Of a stretch of DNA of 7,900 nucleotides, positions 1 through 5,555 are shown piece after piece (the stretch's first letter is position 1; each line of letters starts with the position of its first letter). The DNA is taken from the NCBI GenBank assembly GCA_934572365.1, contig CAKTKX010000059.1, forward strand, positions 1 to 7,900, written 5' to 3'. Under the pieces are notes generated by a model, which was not told the DNA's origin, did not search any database, and saw only the letters and a list, made by a program, of their open reading frames with translations. This stretch comes from an uncultured Oscillospiraceae bacterium (GTDB lineage: Bacteria; Bacillota; Clostridia; Oscillospirales; Oscillospiraceae). The translations under genes were made by a program, and so were the position numbers.

Positions 1-71
1 ACCGGCTCCTCGCCCAGCTCCGCCATGCCGCCCTTGCGGGCTATGGACAGATATTGCAGCGCCTTATCCAT
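1..71 (-). CDS. L7Ae-family RNA-binding protein (YlxQ-like), 5' end only
   Basis: Only the first 23 codons and two bases are in the window; the gene runs off the left edge. The start is an ATG at 69-71, with an AAGGAG ribosome binding site about 7 nt upstream, and it overlaps the end of ylxR by 8 nt. The peptide contains ALQYLSIARKGG followed by GEEPV, which fits the N-terminus of bacterial L7Ae/L30e/Gadd45-type proteins (B. subtilis YlxQ pattern: a leucine-rich helix, an A-R-K/R-A/G-G turn, then GEE). Members of this family bind kink-turn RNA. The position directly after nusA and ylxR, where ylxQ lies in most Firmicutes ahead of infB, is the strongest support. The identification depends on context plus a very short stretch of protein. 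Confidence 0.8.
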   Translation of the reverse strand, partial: MDKALQYLSIARKGGMAELGEEP

Positions 72-327
72 TCTCCATCTCCTTTTCCAGCCGCCCGTAG
101 ACCTCCTCCGGGATGGTCACCTCCAGGCTGCGATCCAGCGCTTTGGAGCGGATAGCCTTTTTCAGGCACTCGGGGTTGGGACAGATGTACGCGCCCCGGC
201 CGTTTTTCTTGCCGCCGAAGTCCAGACTGACCTCGCCCTCTGGGCTGCGGACGACCCGGATCAGCTCCCGCTTGGCCTTCCGTTCCCGGCAGCCCATACA
301 CTGCCTCTGGGGAATTTTCTTCTGCAT
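64..327 (-). CDS. ylxR: YlxR/RnpM, DUF448 RNA-binding protein
   Basis: A small basic cytoplasmic protein of 87 aa, the usual length for the family. It shows the DUF448 signature: an N-terminal RQCMGCRERK with C10 and C13, a basic stretch KAKRELIRVVR, then GRGAYIC at 43-49 followed by C54 and a helical KKAIRSKALDR. The four cysteines could form a zinc or structural site. The B. subtilis homologue has been reported to bind RNase P RNA and modulate its activity (renamed RnpM); earlier work on YlxR suggested gene-regulatory effects. The start ATG at 325-327 has an excellent AAGGAGG site 6 nt upstream. It lies 31 nt after nusA and overlaps the following L7Ae gene, so the genes are probably co-transcribed and translationally coupled. 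Nothing in it looks abnormal. Confidence 0.93.
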   Translation of the reverse strand: MQKKIPQRQCMGCRERKAKRELIRVVRSPEGEVSLDFGGKKNGRGAYICPNPECLKKAIRSKALDRSLEVTIPEEVYGRLEKEMENG

Positions 328-358
328 TGAACTGCCTCCTTATCGCCTGAATGTGTGG

Positions 359-1492
359 TTATTCCTCTTCCGTCTCCTCGGCGGGTTCGGCCTGAGAGGC
401 GGGCTTGATGTCGATCTTGTAGCCGGTCAGGCGGGCAGCCAGGCGGGCGTTCTGCCCCTCCTTGCCGATGGCCAGAGACAGCTGGTCGTCGGGAACGATC
501 ACCCGGCAGGCCTTCTGGCCGGGAATCAGGCTGACGTCAATGACATCCGCAGGGCTGAGGGCAGCCCGGACGTACTGGCAGGGGTCTTCGCTCCACACCA
601 CGATGTCGATCTTTTCGCCGCCCAGCTCCTTCACGACGGCACCCACACGTCCGCCGTGAGGGCCGACGCAGGCGCCCACGGGGTCGATGCCCTCCATGGC
701 GGCGCGAACCGCCATCTTGGAGCGGGAACCGGCTTCCCGGGCGATGTTGCGAATTTCCACCTGACCCTCGGCGATTTCCGGGGTCTCCAGCTCGAACAGC
801 CGGCGCACCAGATTGGGATGGGTGCGGGAGACGCGGATCAGCGGGCCACGGCCCATTTTGTGGACTTCCAGCACGTACACCCGGAGCATATCGCCCTCGT
901 GGTGGGTTTCGCCGGGGATCTGCTCACCTGCCTGAAGCACGGCGTCGGAAGTGTCGCTGCCCTGGCCGATGCGCAGGAACATATCGCCGGTGGTGGGGTC
1001 GATGCGCAGCACGGTGCCGGTCATCAGCTCCTGTGCCTTGTTGGAATAGCTTTCGTAAGCCACGCCCCGCTCGGCTTCCCGGATGCCCTGAATGACCACC
1101 TGCTTGGCGGTCTGGGCGGCGATGCGGCCGAATTTCTGGATGTCCACGGGGATGTTCACCGGGTCGCCCACCTGGACGTCGGGGTTATAGTTCCGGGCAG
1201 CGTCGATGGGGATCTCCAGCGCGGTATCTTCCACTTCCTCCACGGCGGTCTTGACGATGTGCATGGAAAGTCCCTGCTCGCTCAGGTCGACCACCACGTT
1301 GTCCGCCGGAACGTCCCGGCGATCCTCCCGGTCTTTCCGGTAGGCGTTGGTCAGCGCCTGCTTCAGGCGCTCCACCATATAGTCCACAGGGATGCCCTTG
1401 AGCTTTTCCAGCTCCCGCAGAGACGCGAAGATCTCCGCGCCGATGTCCACCTTGGGGGCTTCCGCCTGCTTTTTGGCTGTCTTTCTTGCCAT
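359..1492 (-). CDS. nusA: Transcription termination/antitermination factor NusA
   Basis: NusA binds RNA polymerase near the RNA exit channel and tunes pausing, termination and antitermination. At 377 aa this is the short Gram-positive form: N-terminal RNAP-binding domain about 18-145, S1 domain about 152-222, KH1 about 223-300 with DPVGACVGPHGGRV at 270-283, and KH2 about 310-365 with the IGKEG loop at 342-346. It ends in an acidic tail (AEPAEETEEE) and has no proteobacterial acidic repeats. The first 16 residues form a Lys/Ala-rich extension before the first helix, longer than in B. subtilis. The ATG at 1490-1492 is preceded by AGGAGG (within 1502-1508), and no better start is visible. It follows rimP with a 17-nt gap. 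In E. coli NusA limits its own operon, and the structured leader upstream makes similar feedback conceivable here, but this is inference. Confidence 0.97.
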   Translation of the reverse strand: MARKTAKKQAEAPKVDIGAEIFASLRELEKLKGIPVDYMVERLKQALTNAYRKDREDRRDVPADNVVVDLSEQGLSMHIVKTAVEEVEDTALEIPIDAARNYNPDVQVGDPVNIPVDIQKFGRIAAQTAKQVVIQGIREAERGVAYESYSNKAQELMTGTVLRIDPTTGDMFLRIGQGSDTSDAVLQAGEQIPGETHHEGDMLRVYVLEVHKMGRGPLIRVSRTHPNLVRRLFELETPEIAEGQVEIRNIAREAGSRSKMAVRAAMEGIDPVGACVGPHGGRVGAVVKELGGEKIDIVVWSEDPCQYVRAALSPADVIDVSLIPGQKACRVIVPDDQLSLAIGKEGQNARLAARLTGYKIDIKPASQAEPAEETEEE

Positions 1493-1509
1493 TTTATTCT
1501 GTCCTCCTA

Positions 1510-1962
1510 TCAGAATTCCACGCGAAGCCGCACCAGCGCGACCTCGGATTTTTCAAACGTTACGGTTTCCTTCCCCGCTTCCACGGTCAGCCTGCCGTCC
1601 TCGTAAGCGCGCAGGACGCAGGGGATTTCCTTCAGGCCGTTTCTGGGGCGGTAGAGCTTGACGGTGATGGGGCTGCCCAGATATTTCTGAAAATCGGACG
1701 GCCGCTTCAGTACCCGTTCCAGTCCGGCGGAGCAGACCTCAAAATGGTAGGAGCCGGGAATCGGGTCCTTTTCGTCCAGAATGGGGTCAACGGCGCGGGA
1801 GATGGCCTCGCAGTCGTTGATGTCCACGCCGCCGTCCTTGTCAATATACAGCCGCAGGAAATATTCGCTGCCCTCCCGGACGTATTCCACGTCCCAAAGC
1901 GCGCAGCCGTGTTCTTTCACGATGGGTTCGGCGAAGGCCGCCACCTGTTCGGTAACTTTCAT
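1510..1962 (-). CDS. rimP: Ribosome maturation factor RimP
   Basis: RimP assists late 30S subunit assembly in the cytoplasm. The 150-aa protein has the expected two-domain form: an alpha/beta N-terminal domain (about 1-85) and a C-terminal SH3-like barrel (about 90-150). Diagnostic stretches are LRLYIDKDGGVDINDCE at 36-52, AVDPILDEKDPI at 57-68 and FEVCSAGLERVL at 74-85, the last matching the family's S-S-P-G-L-D-R-P-L signature with C-S-A-G-L-E-R-V-L. The ATG at 1960-1962 has a GGGAAAGGG purine run 7 nt upstream as ribosome binding site, weaker than those of the downstream genes. It is the first gene of the rimP-nusA-ylxR-L7Ae operon, transcribed from a strong promoter about 125 nt upstream through a leader with two hairpins that may limit access to this start. 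Confidence 0.95.
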   Translation of the reverse strand: MKVTEQVAAFAEPIVKEHGCALWDVEYVREGSEYFLRLYIDKDGGVDINDCEAISRAVDPILDEKDPIPGSYHFEVCSAGLERVLKRPSDFQKYLGSPITVKLYRPRNGLKEIPCVLRAYEDGRLTVEAGKETVTFEKSEVALVRLRVEF

Positions 1963-2061
1963 GGATACACCCTTTCCCTGGGGTCTTTCCGAAAGGGCGT
2001 TCGCGTCCTTTCAGATACGACCTAAATCAGCAAGAAAGAGAGGCGCTCGCGCCTCTCTTTC
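1963..2061 (-). promoter_or_regulatory. Structured 5' leader of rimP: two hairpins and a possible ribosome-site switch
   Basis: In minus-strand RNA the leader folds into a perfect 12-bp hairpin (arms 2050-2061 and 2034-2045, tetraloop CGAG) and then a second hairpin (arms 2004-2012 and 1991-1999, loop CGAA) with a single A-C mismatch. Both begin with GAAAG and end with CTTTC. The CCCTTTC forming the 3' arm of hairpin 2 (1991-1997) is also an exact complement of the GAAAGGG in the rimP ribosome binding site (1970-1976). Two mutually exclusive folds are therefore possible, one leaving the ribosome site open and one covering it. Neither hairpin is followed by a U-tract, so simple intrinsic terminators are unlikely. 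The fold is read directly from complementarity; its regulatory role is inference. Confidence 0.5.
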
Positions 2062-2086
2062 CTACCTTCTACCTGTTTACGTTAGC

Positions 2087-2115
2087 ATTATATCACTGTT
2101 TTCCCTGTTTGGCAA
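2087..2115 (-). promoter_or_regulatory. SigA-type promoter of the rimP-nusA operon
   Basis: On the minus strand a TTGCCA -35 element (2110-2115) and a perfect TATAAT -10 element (2087-2092) are separated by exactly 17 nt. Transcription should start near 2080, giving a leader of about 118 nt before the rimP start codon. This is the best promoter in the window by match to consensus. Confidence 0.88.
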
Positions 2116-2180
2116 GAGGGTTTTCACAAATTCCGGGACTTTTTTTCAACATTTTGACCAATTGGCGGGAGCAATCGCCC

Positions 2181-2209
2181 TTGAAGGAAAGTGTTTCGGA
2201 TGATACAAT
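2181..2209 (+). promoter_or_regulatory. SigA-type promoter upstream of the ECF sigma gene
   Basis: TTGAAG (2181-2186) and TACAAT (2204-2209) are separated by exactly 17 nt on the plus strand, close to the vegetative consensus. Initiation near 2216 would give a leader of about 85 nt before the sigma gene start at 2301. It would supply basal expression alongside the ECF-like promoter further downstream. Confidence 0.68.
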
Positions 2210-2233
2210 ACTCAAAAATAATTTTCCAGAATA

Positions 2234-2260
2234 CGCAACCTTTTCCGCTTCTCATACGTT
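2234..2260 (+). promoter_or_regulatory. Candidate ECF-sigma promoter, possibly autoregulatory
   Basis: CGCAAC (2234-2239), a run CTTTT at the start of the spacer, 17 nt of spacing and then CGTT (2257-2260) resemble ECF promoters such as the B. subtilis SigM type (TGCAAC, 16-17 nt, CGTC). The site lies directly upstream of an ECF sigma gene, where positive autoregulation is common. Such motifs are short, so chance occurrence is possible. Confidence 0.42.
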
Positions 2261-2269
2261 CTATAGGCA

Positions 2270-2281
2270 AGAAGTACTTCT
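2270..2281. repeat. 12-bp perfect palindrome AGAAGTACTTCT
   Basis: A perfect palindrome sits between the candidate ECF promoter and the sigma gene's ribosome binding site (AAGGAG, 2289-2294). If transcription starts from the ECF-like promoter it falls within the first 15 or so transcribed bases, a plausible operator position. As RNA it could only form a very small hairpin, so a DNA-binding site is the better guess. Its function is unknown. Confidence 0.4.
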
Positions 2282-2300
2282 AACGAGCAAGGAGCTACAT

Positions 2301-2783
2301 GTGAAACTGTCAGCTGAGGATGCCTTTCGCTTATACGGCGACCGCGTTTTCTCTGCGGCGTTCAGCGTCACAGGGAATCAGGCGGACGCCGACGACGCGG
2401 TGCAGGATACATATCTGCGGTACTGTTCCTATGACAAGGAATTTGCCGATGAGGATCATCTCCGCGCCTGGCTTCTGCGGGTCGCCATCAACCGCGCCAG
2501 AGATCAGAAGCGTTCTTTCTGGGAAAAGCACCGGGTCTCCTGGGAGGACTATATGGAAACGCTGTCCTTTGAAGCGCCGGAGGATAAGTCCCTCTTTGAG
2601 GCGGTCATGTCTCTGCCCGCCAAATACCGGACGGTGATCCACCTGTTTTACTACGAGGACTACAGTGTCGCCCGGATCGCGGAAATTCTGCACACCCGGG
2701 CAGGCACCGTCAAAAGCCAGCTGAACCGGGGACGGCAGCTCCTGAAAACCAAACTCATGGAGGCGTGGAACGATGACGAATAA
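2301..2783 (+). CDS. ECF-family RNA polymerase sigma factor
   Basis: A 160-aa sigma-70 factor reduced to regions 2 and 4, which directs RNA polymerase to a small regulon, usually in response to an envelope signal. Region 2 spans about 10-72, with DADDAVQDTYLRY at 29-41 and the helix HLRAWLLRVAINRARDQKR at 53-71 that melts and reads the -10. Region 4 spans about 98-155, with LPAKYRTVIHLFYYEDYSVARIAEIL at 105-130 and the recognition helix around TRAGTVKSQLNRGR at 132-145. The start is the GTG at 2301 because AAGGAG lies 6 nt upstream and the homology begins right there; the frame stays open upstream to 2109, but that stretch holds promoter elements and shows no family similarity. It overlaps the next gene by 11 nt, the usual coupling of a sigma factor to its regulator. 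The ECF subgroup cannot be assigned by eye. Confidence 0.92.
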   Translation: MKLSAEDAFRLYGDRVFSAAFSVTGNQADADDAVQDTYLRYCSYDKEFADEDHLRAWLLRVAINRARDQKRSFWEKHRVSWEDYMETLSFEAPEDKSLFEAVMSLPAKYRTVIHLFYYEDYSVARIAEILHTRAGTVKSQLNRGRQLLKTKLMEAWNDDE

Positions 2784-3363
2784 GGAAAAGTACCGGCGTG
2801 CTTTCGGCGTGCTTCATGCCTCCGACAGCTTTTTGACGGAGGTAACTCATATGGAAACGAAAAAGCATTTTTCCCTGAGGAAGGCGGTGCTGCTGTTCGC
2901 CGCGGTGATTGCGGTATTTGCCATGGCGGGTGTCTGCTACGCGGAGGACGTGGGCGGCATTCAGCGAACCATCCAACTCTGGCGCTACGGCGATCAGACC
3001 GACGCCGTTCTGGAAATTCAGGACGGCCATTACGAGCTGACCTACGAGAACGCGGGCGAGGTACACAGCGAAGAGGGCGGCGGTGTAGCCATCGACGTCT
3101 TTGACCGGGAGCGCCCTCTGACGGAGGAAGATCTTCTGGAAGACCTTCAGAACAGAATCGATGTGACCTACCGGGAGGACGGAACGGTGTGGGTCTACTA
3201 CAAAGATCAGAGCATGGAAATCACCGATCTCTTTGACGAAAACGGCGTGTGCTTCGTCCAGCTGAAGGACGGCAAGAAGACCGTCTATCTGACCGTCGAG
3301 TACGATAACGGTTTCAGCTGGAGCACAGAATGCTACCTCCAGCCCACCCAGCGCCATTCCTGA
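2773..3363 (+). CDS. Putative membrane-anchored anti-sigma factor
   Basis: A 196-aa protein overlapping the sigma gene by 11 nt, with GGAGG about 9 nt before its ATG at 2773. A short N-terminal segment (1-37) with EKYRRAFGVLHASDSF resembles, as far as I recall, the N-terminus of many Clostridia proteins encoded next to ECF sigma genes. One hydrophobic segment follows (about 38-56), then a soluble part of about 140 residues that is probably outside the cell, beginning DVGGIQRTIQLW and rich in Asp, Glu and Tyr. No zinc-binding HxxxCxxC anti-sigma motif is present. By position and topology it should hold the sigma factor at the membrane and release it on an outside signal; direct evidence for sigma binding is absent. 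A second strong start at 2851 (codon 27) would make a form lacking the putative sigma-binding segment. It could instead be a secreted or membrane protein of unrelated function. Confidence 0.7.
   Translation: MTNKEKYRRAFGVLHASDSFLTEVTHMETKKHFSLRKAVLLFAAVIAVFAMAGVCYAEDVGGIQRTIQLWRYGDQTDAVLEIQDGHYELTYENAGEVHSEEGGGVAIDVFDRERPLTEEDLLEDLQNRIDVTYREDGTVWVYYKDQSMEITDLFDENGVCFVQLKDGKKTVYLTVEYDNGFSWSTECYLQPTQRHS
2838..2853 (+). promoter_or_regulatory. Internal ribosome binding site and alternative start in the anti-sigma gene
   Basis: GGAGGT (2838-2843) is followed 7 nt later by an in-frame ATG (2851-2853), a better ribosome site than the one serving the upstream start. Translation from here would give a 170-aa product starting METKKHFSLRKAVLLF, which looks like a signal peptide or N-terminal anchor with a possible cleavage after CYA (residue 57 of the long form). 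Confidence 0.5.
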
Positions 3364-3367
3364 CTGC

Positions 3368-3407
3368 AAAAATTCCTCTGTTGCCACCGGCAGCAGAGGA
3401 ATTTTTT
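3368..3407. terminator. Bidirectional intrinsic terminator between convergent operons
   Basis: A long hairpin with arms 3368-3385 and 3389-3406 and a 3-nt loop. The outer part pairs AAAAATTCCTCTG with CAGAGGAATTTTT, and the inner TTGCC/GGCAG pair contains one wobble. A-rich and T-rich ends give a U-tract in either direction, so it can end both the sigma/anti-sigma operon (plus strand, stop at 3361-3363) and the murI-udk-HAD-DUF89 operon (minus strand). It overlaps the last stop codon of the latter (3406-3408). Confidence 0.92.
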
Positions 3408-4278
3408 ACTCCCGTTCCTTCACCAGCATGGGGGTGAACATGGGCTTGCCGAAGCGGGTGACGAAGCGCTGGCATTTTACCAGGAACGCATAGTATACGT
3501 TGTACCCGCAGCCCAGCATCGTCTCCGCGTTGGCCATGCCCTTGGCAAGGATCACGTCCGCGCCGGACAGCGCAGCGGCGGCTTCCGGGCTTAGCATGTC
3601 CAGCTGGGTGCCCGCCACCCGGTTGCCGTTGTCGATCACCGGGAAGGGGATGCCCACGGCGGCGGCATCCTCCCGGGTCGCGTCGTTCTGGGCGATGGCG
3701 CCCCGGACGCAGAAGGTGACGGAAATATCCGGATACGCCGCCGCGATGGCCTCGGCCAGCACCCGGTCAAAGCCGATCTCTCCGGCGTTGTCCGTCAGAT
3801 ACACCAGCTTTCCGCCCCGGCGCAAATCCCGGCAAAGGTAAGCGTACACCTGATCGTCCAGCTCCATTTCCAGCGCCTTGTCCAGCATTTCCTCCAGCTT
3901 TTCAAAGCTGACCTGCCCCTGCAAGGCGGAAAAATCCAGGTAATTTCCCAGAATGGCAAATTGCAGCCCCGCGAAAACCGGGTCTTTGGCGGCGGTGACC
4001 TTCTCCCGGATTGCGGGAAGCCGCTCCAGCACGAAGCGGTTGGAATCCAGCTTTTCCTGACGGAAACGGTCGTAGTCAAGGCCGTACATTTCGTGAAGCA
4101 GGTCGGCGATCTGGGGCCCGAACCAGGGGGAGGACACCCCCTCCGGCGCGGCGATGCACAGCTTCATGATCTCTTTGGCAAAGGCCATTGCCTGCTCCTC
4201 TGTCCCCAGAGTCTGGGCGAGGGCGATGTTCCGCCGCAGAAGGCATTGCAGGCAGTAAGTGTCGATGGAAATACTCAT
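3406..4278 (-). CDS. DUF89 / ARMT1-like metal-dependent damage-control phosphatase
   Basis: A 290-aa protein of the DUF89 family, whose studied members are metal-dependent phosphatases acting on damaged or overflow sugar and cofactor phosphates. Family marks: an N-terminal YCLQCLLRR with C9 and C12 as in prokaryotic members, GNYLDF at 111-116, LTDNAGEIGFD at 161-171 carrying the likely metal ligands D163 and N164, RGAIAQNDAT at 192-201 with the likely third ligand D199, AKGMANAET at 245-253, and FLVKCQ at 265-270. The CxxC suggests the prokaryotic subfamily, whose substrates are largely unknown. The start ATG at 4276-4278 has GGAGG 4 nt upstream. It lies 16 nt after the HAD phosphatase gene and is last in the murI operon, ending in the shared terminator. 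The family call is firm; substrate and ligand assignments are inferred. Confidence 0.88.
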   Translation of the reverse strand: MSISIDTYCLQCLLRRNIALAQTLGTEEQAMAFAKEIMKLCIAAPEGVSSPWFGPQIADLLHEMYGLDYDRFRQEKLDSNRFVLERLPAIREKVTAAKDPVFAGLQFAILGNYLDFSALQGQVSFEKLEEMLDKALEMELDDQVYAYLCRDLRRGGKLVYLTDNAGEIGFDRVLAEAIAAAYPDISVTFCVRGAIAQNDATREDAAAVGIPFPVIDNGNRVAGTQLDMLSPEAAAALSGADVILAKGMANAETMLGCGYNVYYAFLVKCQRFVTRFGKPMFTPMLVKERE

Positions 4279-4294
4279 GGAACCTCCGTAACGT

Positions 4295-4918
4295 TTACAG
4301 CTTTAGCAATTCCTCAAAGGAATCGATTTTCCCGGCATACCCTGCCGGGGTGCCGAAGCCGTAACTTGCCCAGAGGAAGGGAACGCCCGCTTCCACCGTG
4401 GCCTCGTAATCCCCCTGGGTGTCGCCGATGTAGGCGCAGGAGGTGATGTTGTATTTCTCCATCAGTGTGCGGATGGTCTTTCCCTTGCTGGTGCCGGTGT
4501 CGCCGAAGCACAGATGGCCGGTGATGCAGCCGGTCAGCCCCAGCTTGGAGATGCACAGCTCCGGATAGCCCTGCTGACTGTTGCTGACGATGAACAGGCG
4601 GTGCGTCTTCGCCAACTCTTCCATCGTCTCCCGGACGCCGGGGTAGCCGATATGGCAGGGGTTTTCGTGGAGGTGGCGGTTTTCCGTCTCCATGCACCGC
4701 GCCATCAGGGCGTAGCGCTCTTTTTCCGGAAAGTCGGCAAAGAGAACGTCGGCGATTTCCGTCATCACCCGGCCGAACAGGGGCTTCAACGTTTCCGCCG
4801 TGATGCAGTACCGGGAAAGCCCCTCCTTTTTCAGCTGGATGTTATACCCCTCCGCCACCAGCGCCCGGGAATCCCACAGGGTGCCGTCAATGTCAAAAAT
4901 CAGACTCTCGTAATTCAT
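4295..4918 (-). CDS. HAD-superfamily hydrolase, phosphoglycolate phosphatase/beta-phosphoglucomutase-like
   Basis: A 207-aa haloacid dehalogenase-type enzyme that most likely removes phosphate from a small metabolite. All four HAD motifs are visible: motif I DIDGTLWDS at 9-17 (nucleophile D9, acid/base D11), motif II VSNS at 111-114 (S112), motif III lysine in TSKGK at 143-147 (K145), and motif IV GDTQGD at 165-170 (D166, D170). A helical C1 cap fills about 16-90. The start is the ATG at 4916-4918, which overlaps the udk stop as ATGA and has GGAGG just upstream inside udk; an open frame continues further upstream but has no family similarity. The overlap implies translational coupling to udk. 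Phosphoglycolate, a sugar phosphate or a nucleotide are all possible substrates; sequence alone does not decide. Confidence 0.88.
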   Translation of the reverse strand: MNYESLIFDIDGTLWDSRALVAEGYNIQLKKEGLSRYCITAETLKPLFGRVMTEIADVLFADFPEKERYALMARCMETENRHLHENPCHIGYPGVRETMEELAKTHRLFIVSNSQQGYPELCISKLGLTGCITGHLCFGDTGTSKGKTIRTLMEKYNITSCAYIGDTQGDYEATVEAGVPFLWASYGFGTPAGYAGKIDSFEELLKL

Positions 4919-5538
4919 GCTTCCTCCAGATGCCGCTGGATGCGGCCGATGATCATGTCCAGCGCCACCAGATTTTTTCCGCCCTCGGGGACGACGATGT
5001 TGGCGTACTTCTTGCTCGGCTCCACGTACCGCTCGTGCATGGGCTTGACCGTGTCCTGATACTGCTTGAGAACGCTTTCCAGGGTTCTGCCCCGCTTGTT
5101 CACGTCCCGCTTGATCCGGCGGCACAGGCGGATGTCCGCGTCGGTGTCCACGAAAATGCGGATGTCCATGAGGTTGCGCAGCTCCTCGTTCTCGAAAATC
5201 AGGATGCCCTCCACGATGATGACCTTTTTCGGCACGATGTGGATGGTCTGCTCCGACCGGTTATGGATGGTGAAGTCGTACACCGGGCATTCGATGGCGT
5301 GCCCCCGGCGCAGTTCTTCCAGATGGTAGACCATCAGGCTGGTGTCGAAGGCGGCGGGCTCGTCGTAATTGAGCTGGCTGCGCTCCTCGTAGGTCATGTC
5401 GTCGTGGCGCTTATAGTAGTTGTCGTGGCTGATGACCGTGACCATGCCCTCGAAGCGGGAGATCAGATTGTTCATCAGGGTGGTTTTGCCGCTGCCCGTG
5501 CCGCCGGCAATGCCGATGACCAGAATGTTGTCGTCCAT
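4915..5538 (-). CDS. udk: Uridine kinase (uridine/cytidine monophosphokinase)
   Basis: Phosphorylates uridine and cytidine to UMP and CMP in pyrimidine salvage. Counting from the chosen start, the 207-aa protein carries the Walker A loop GGTGSGKTT at 12-20, SHDNYYK at 37-43 with the catalytic/nucleoside-binding Asp39, YDEPAAFD at 58-65, VYDFTIHNR at 86-94 for base recognition, VEGILIF at 109-115, the lid arginines RRIKRDVNKRGR at 140-151, and YVEPSKKYANIVVP at 171-184. The ATG at 5536-5538 is preferred over an in-frame ATG at 5551-5553: GGAGG lies 8 nt before the downstream ATG, while nothing like a ribosome site precedes the upstream one, whose own first codons make up that ribosome site. 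Length matches B. subtilis Udk (about 211 aa). It sits between murI and the HAD gene, overlapping the latter by 4 nt. Confidence 0.95.
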   Translation of the reverse strand: MDDNILVIGIAGGTGSGKTTLMNNLISRFEGMVTVISHDNYYKRHDDMTYEERSQLNYDEPAAFDTSLMVYHLEELRRGHAIECPVYDFTIHNRSEQTIHIVPKKVIIVEGILIFENEELRNLMDIRIFVDTDADIRLCRRIKRDVNKRGRTLESVLKQYQDTVKPMHERYVEPSKKYANIVVPEGGKNLVALDMIIGRIQRHLEEA

Positions 5539-5555
5539 AGTCTCTTCCTCCATAT

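Noticed and set aside
113..1606. Long plus-strand open frame of 497 codons opposite nusA and ylxR.
   Set aside because: It is antisense to clearly recognised genes, has no recognisable family, and its His/Gly/Val-rich composition is typical of antisense shadow frames in GC-rich genes.
2034..2061. Perfect hairpin at the rimP leader considered as an intrinsic terminator.
   Set aside because: No U-tract follows on either strand, and it lies between a strong promoter and its gene, so a leader element fits better.
2137..2157. T-rich run between the divergent promoters considered as a terminator tail.
   Set aside because: No stable hairpin precedes it and no gene ends there; it is more likely just AT-rich promoter-proximal DNA.
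2109..2300. Open reading frame extending the sigma factor by 64 residues upstream of the GTG at 2301.
   Set aside because: The stretch contains promoter-like elements and a good ribosome site just before the GTG, is AT-rich unlike the genes, and has no sigma-factor similarity.
4919..5125. N-terminal extension of the HAD hydrolase by 69 codons into udk.
   Set aside because: It is udk read in another frame; the HAD nucleophile motif begins nine residues after the ATG at 4918, which has its own ribosome site and an ATGA overlap.
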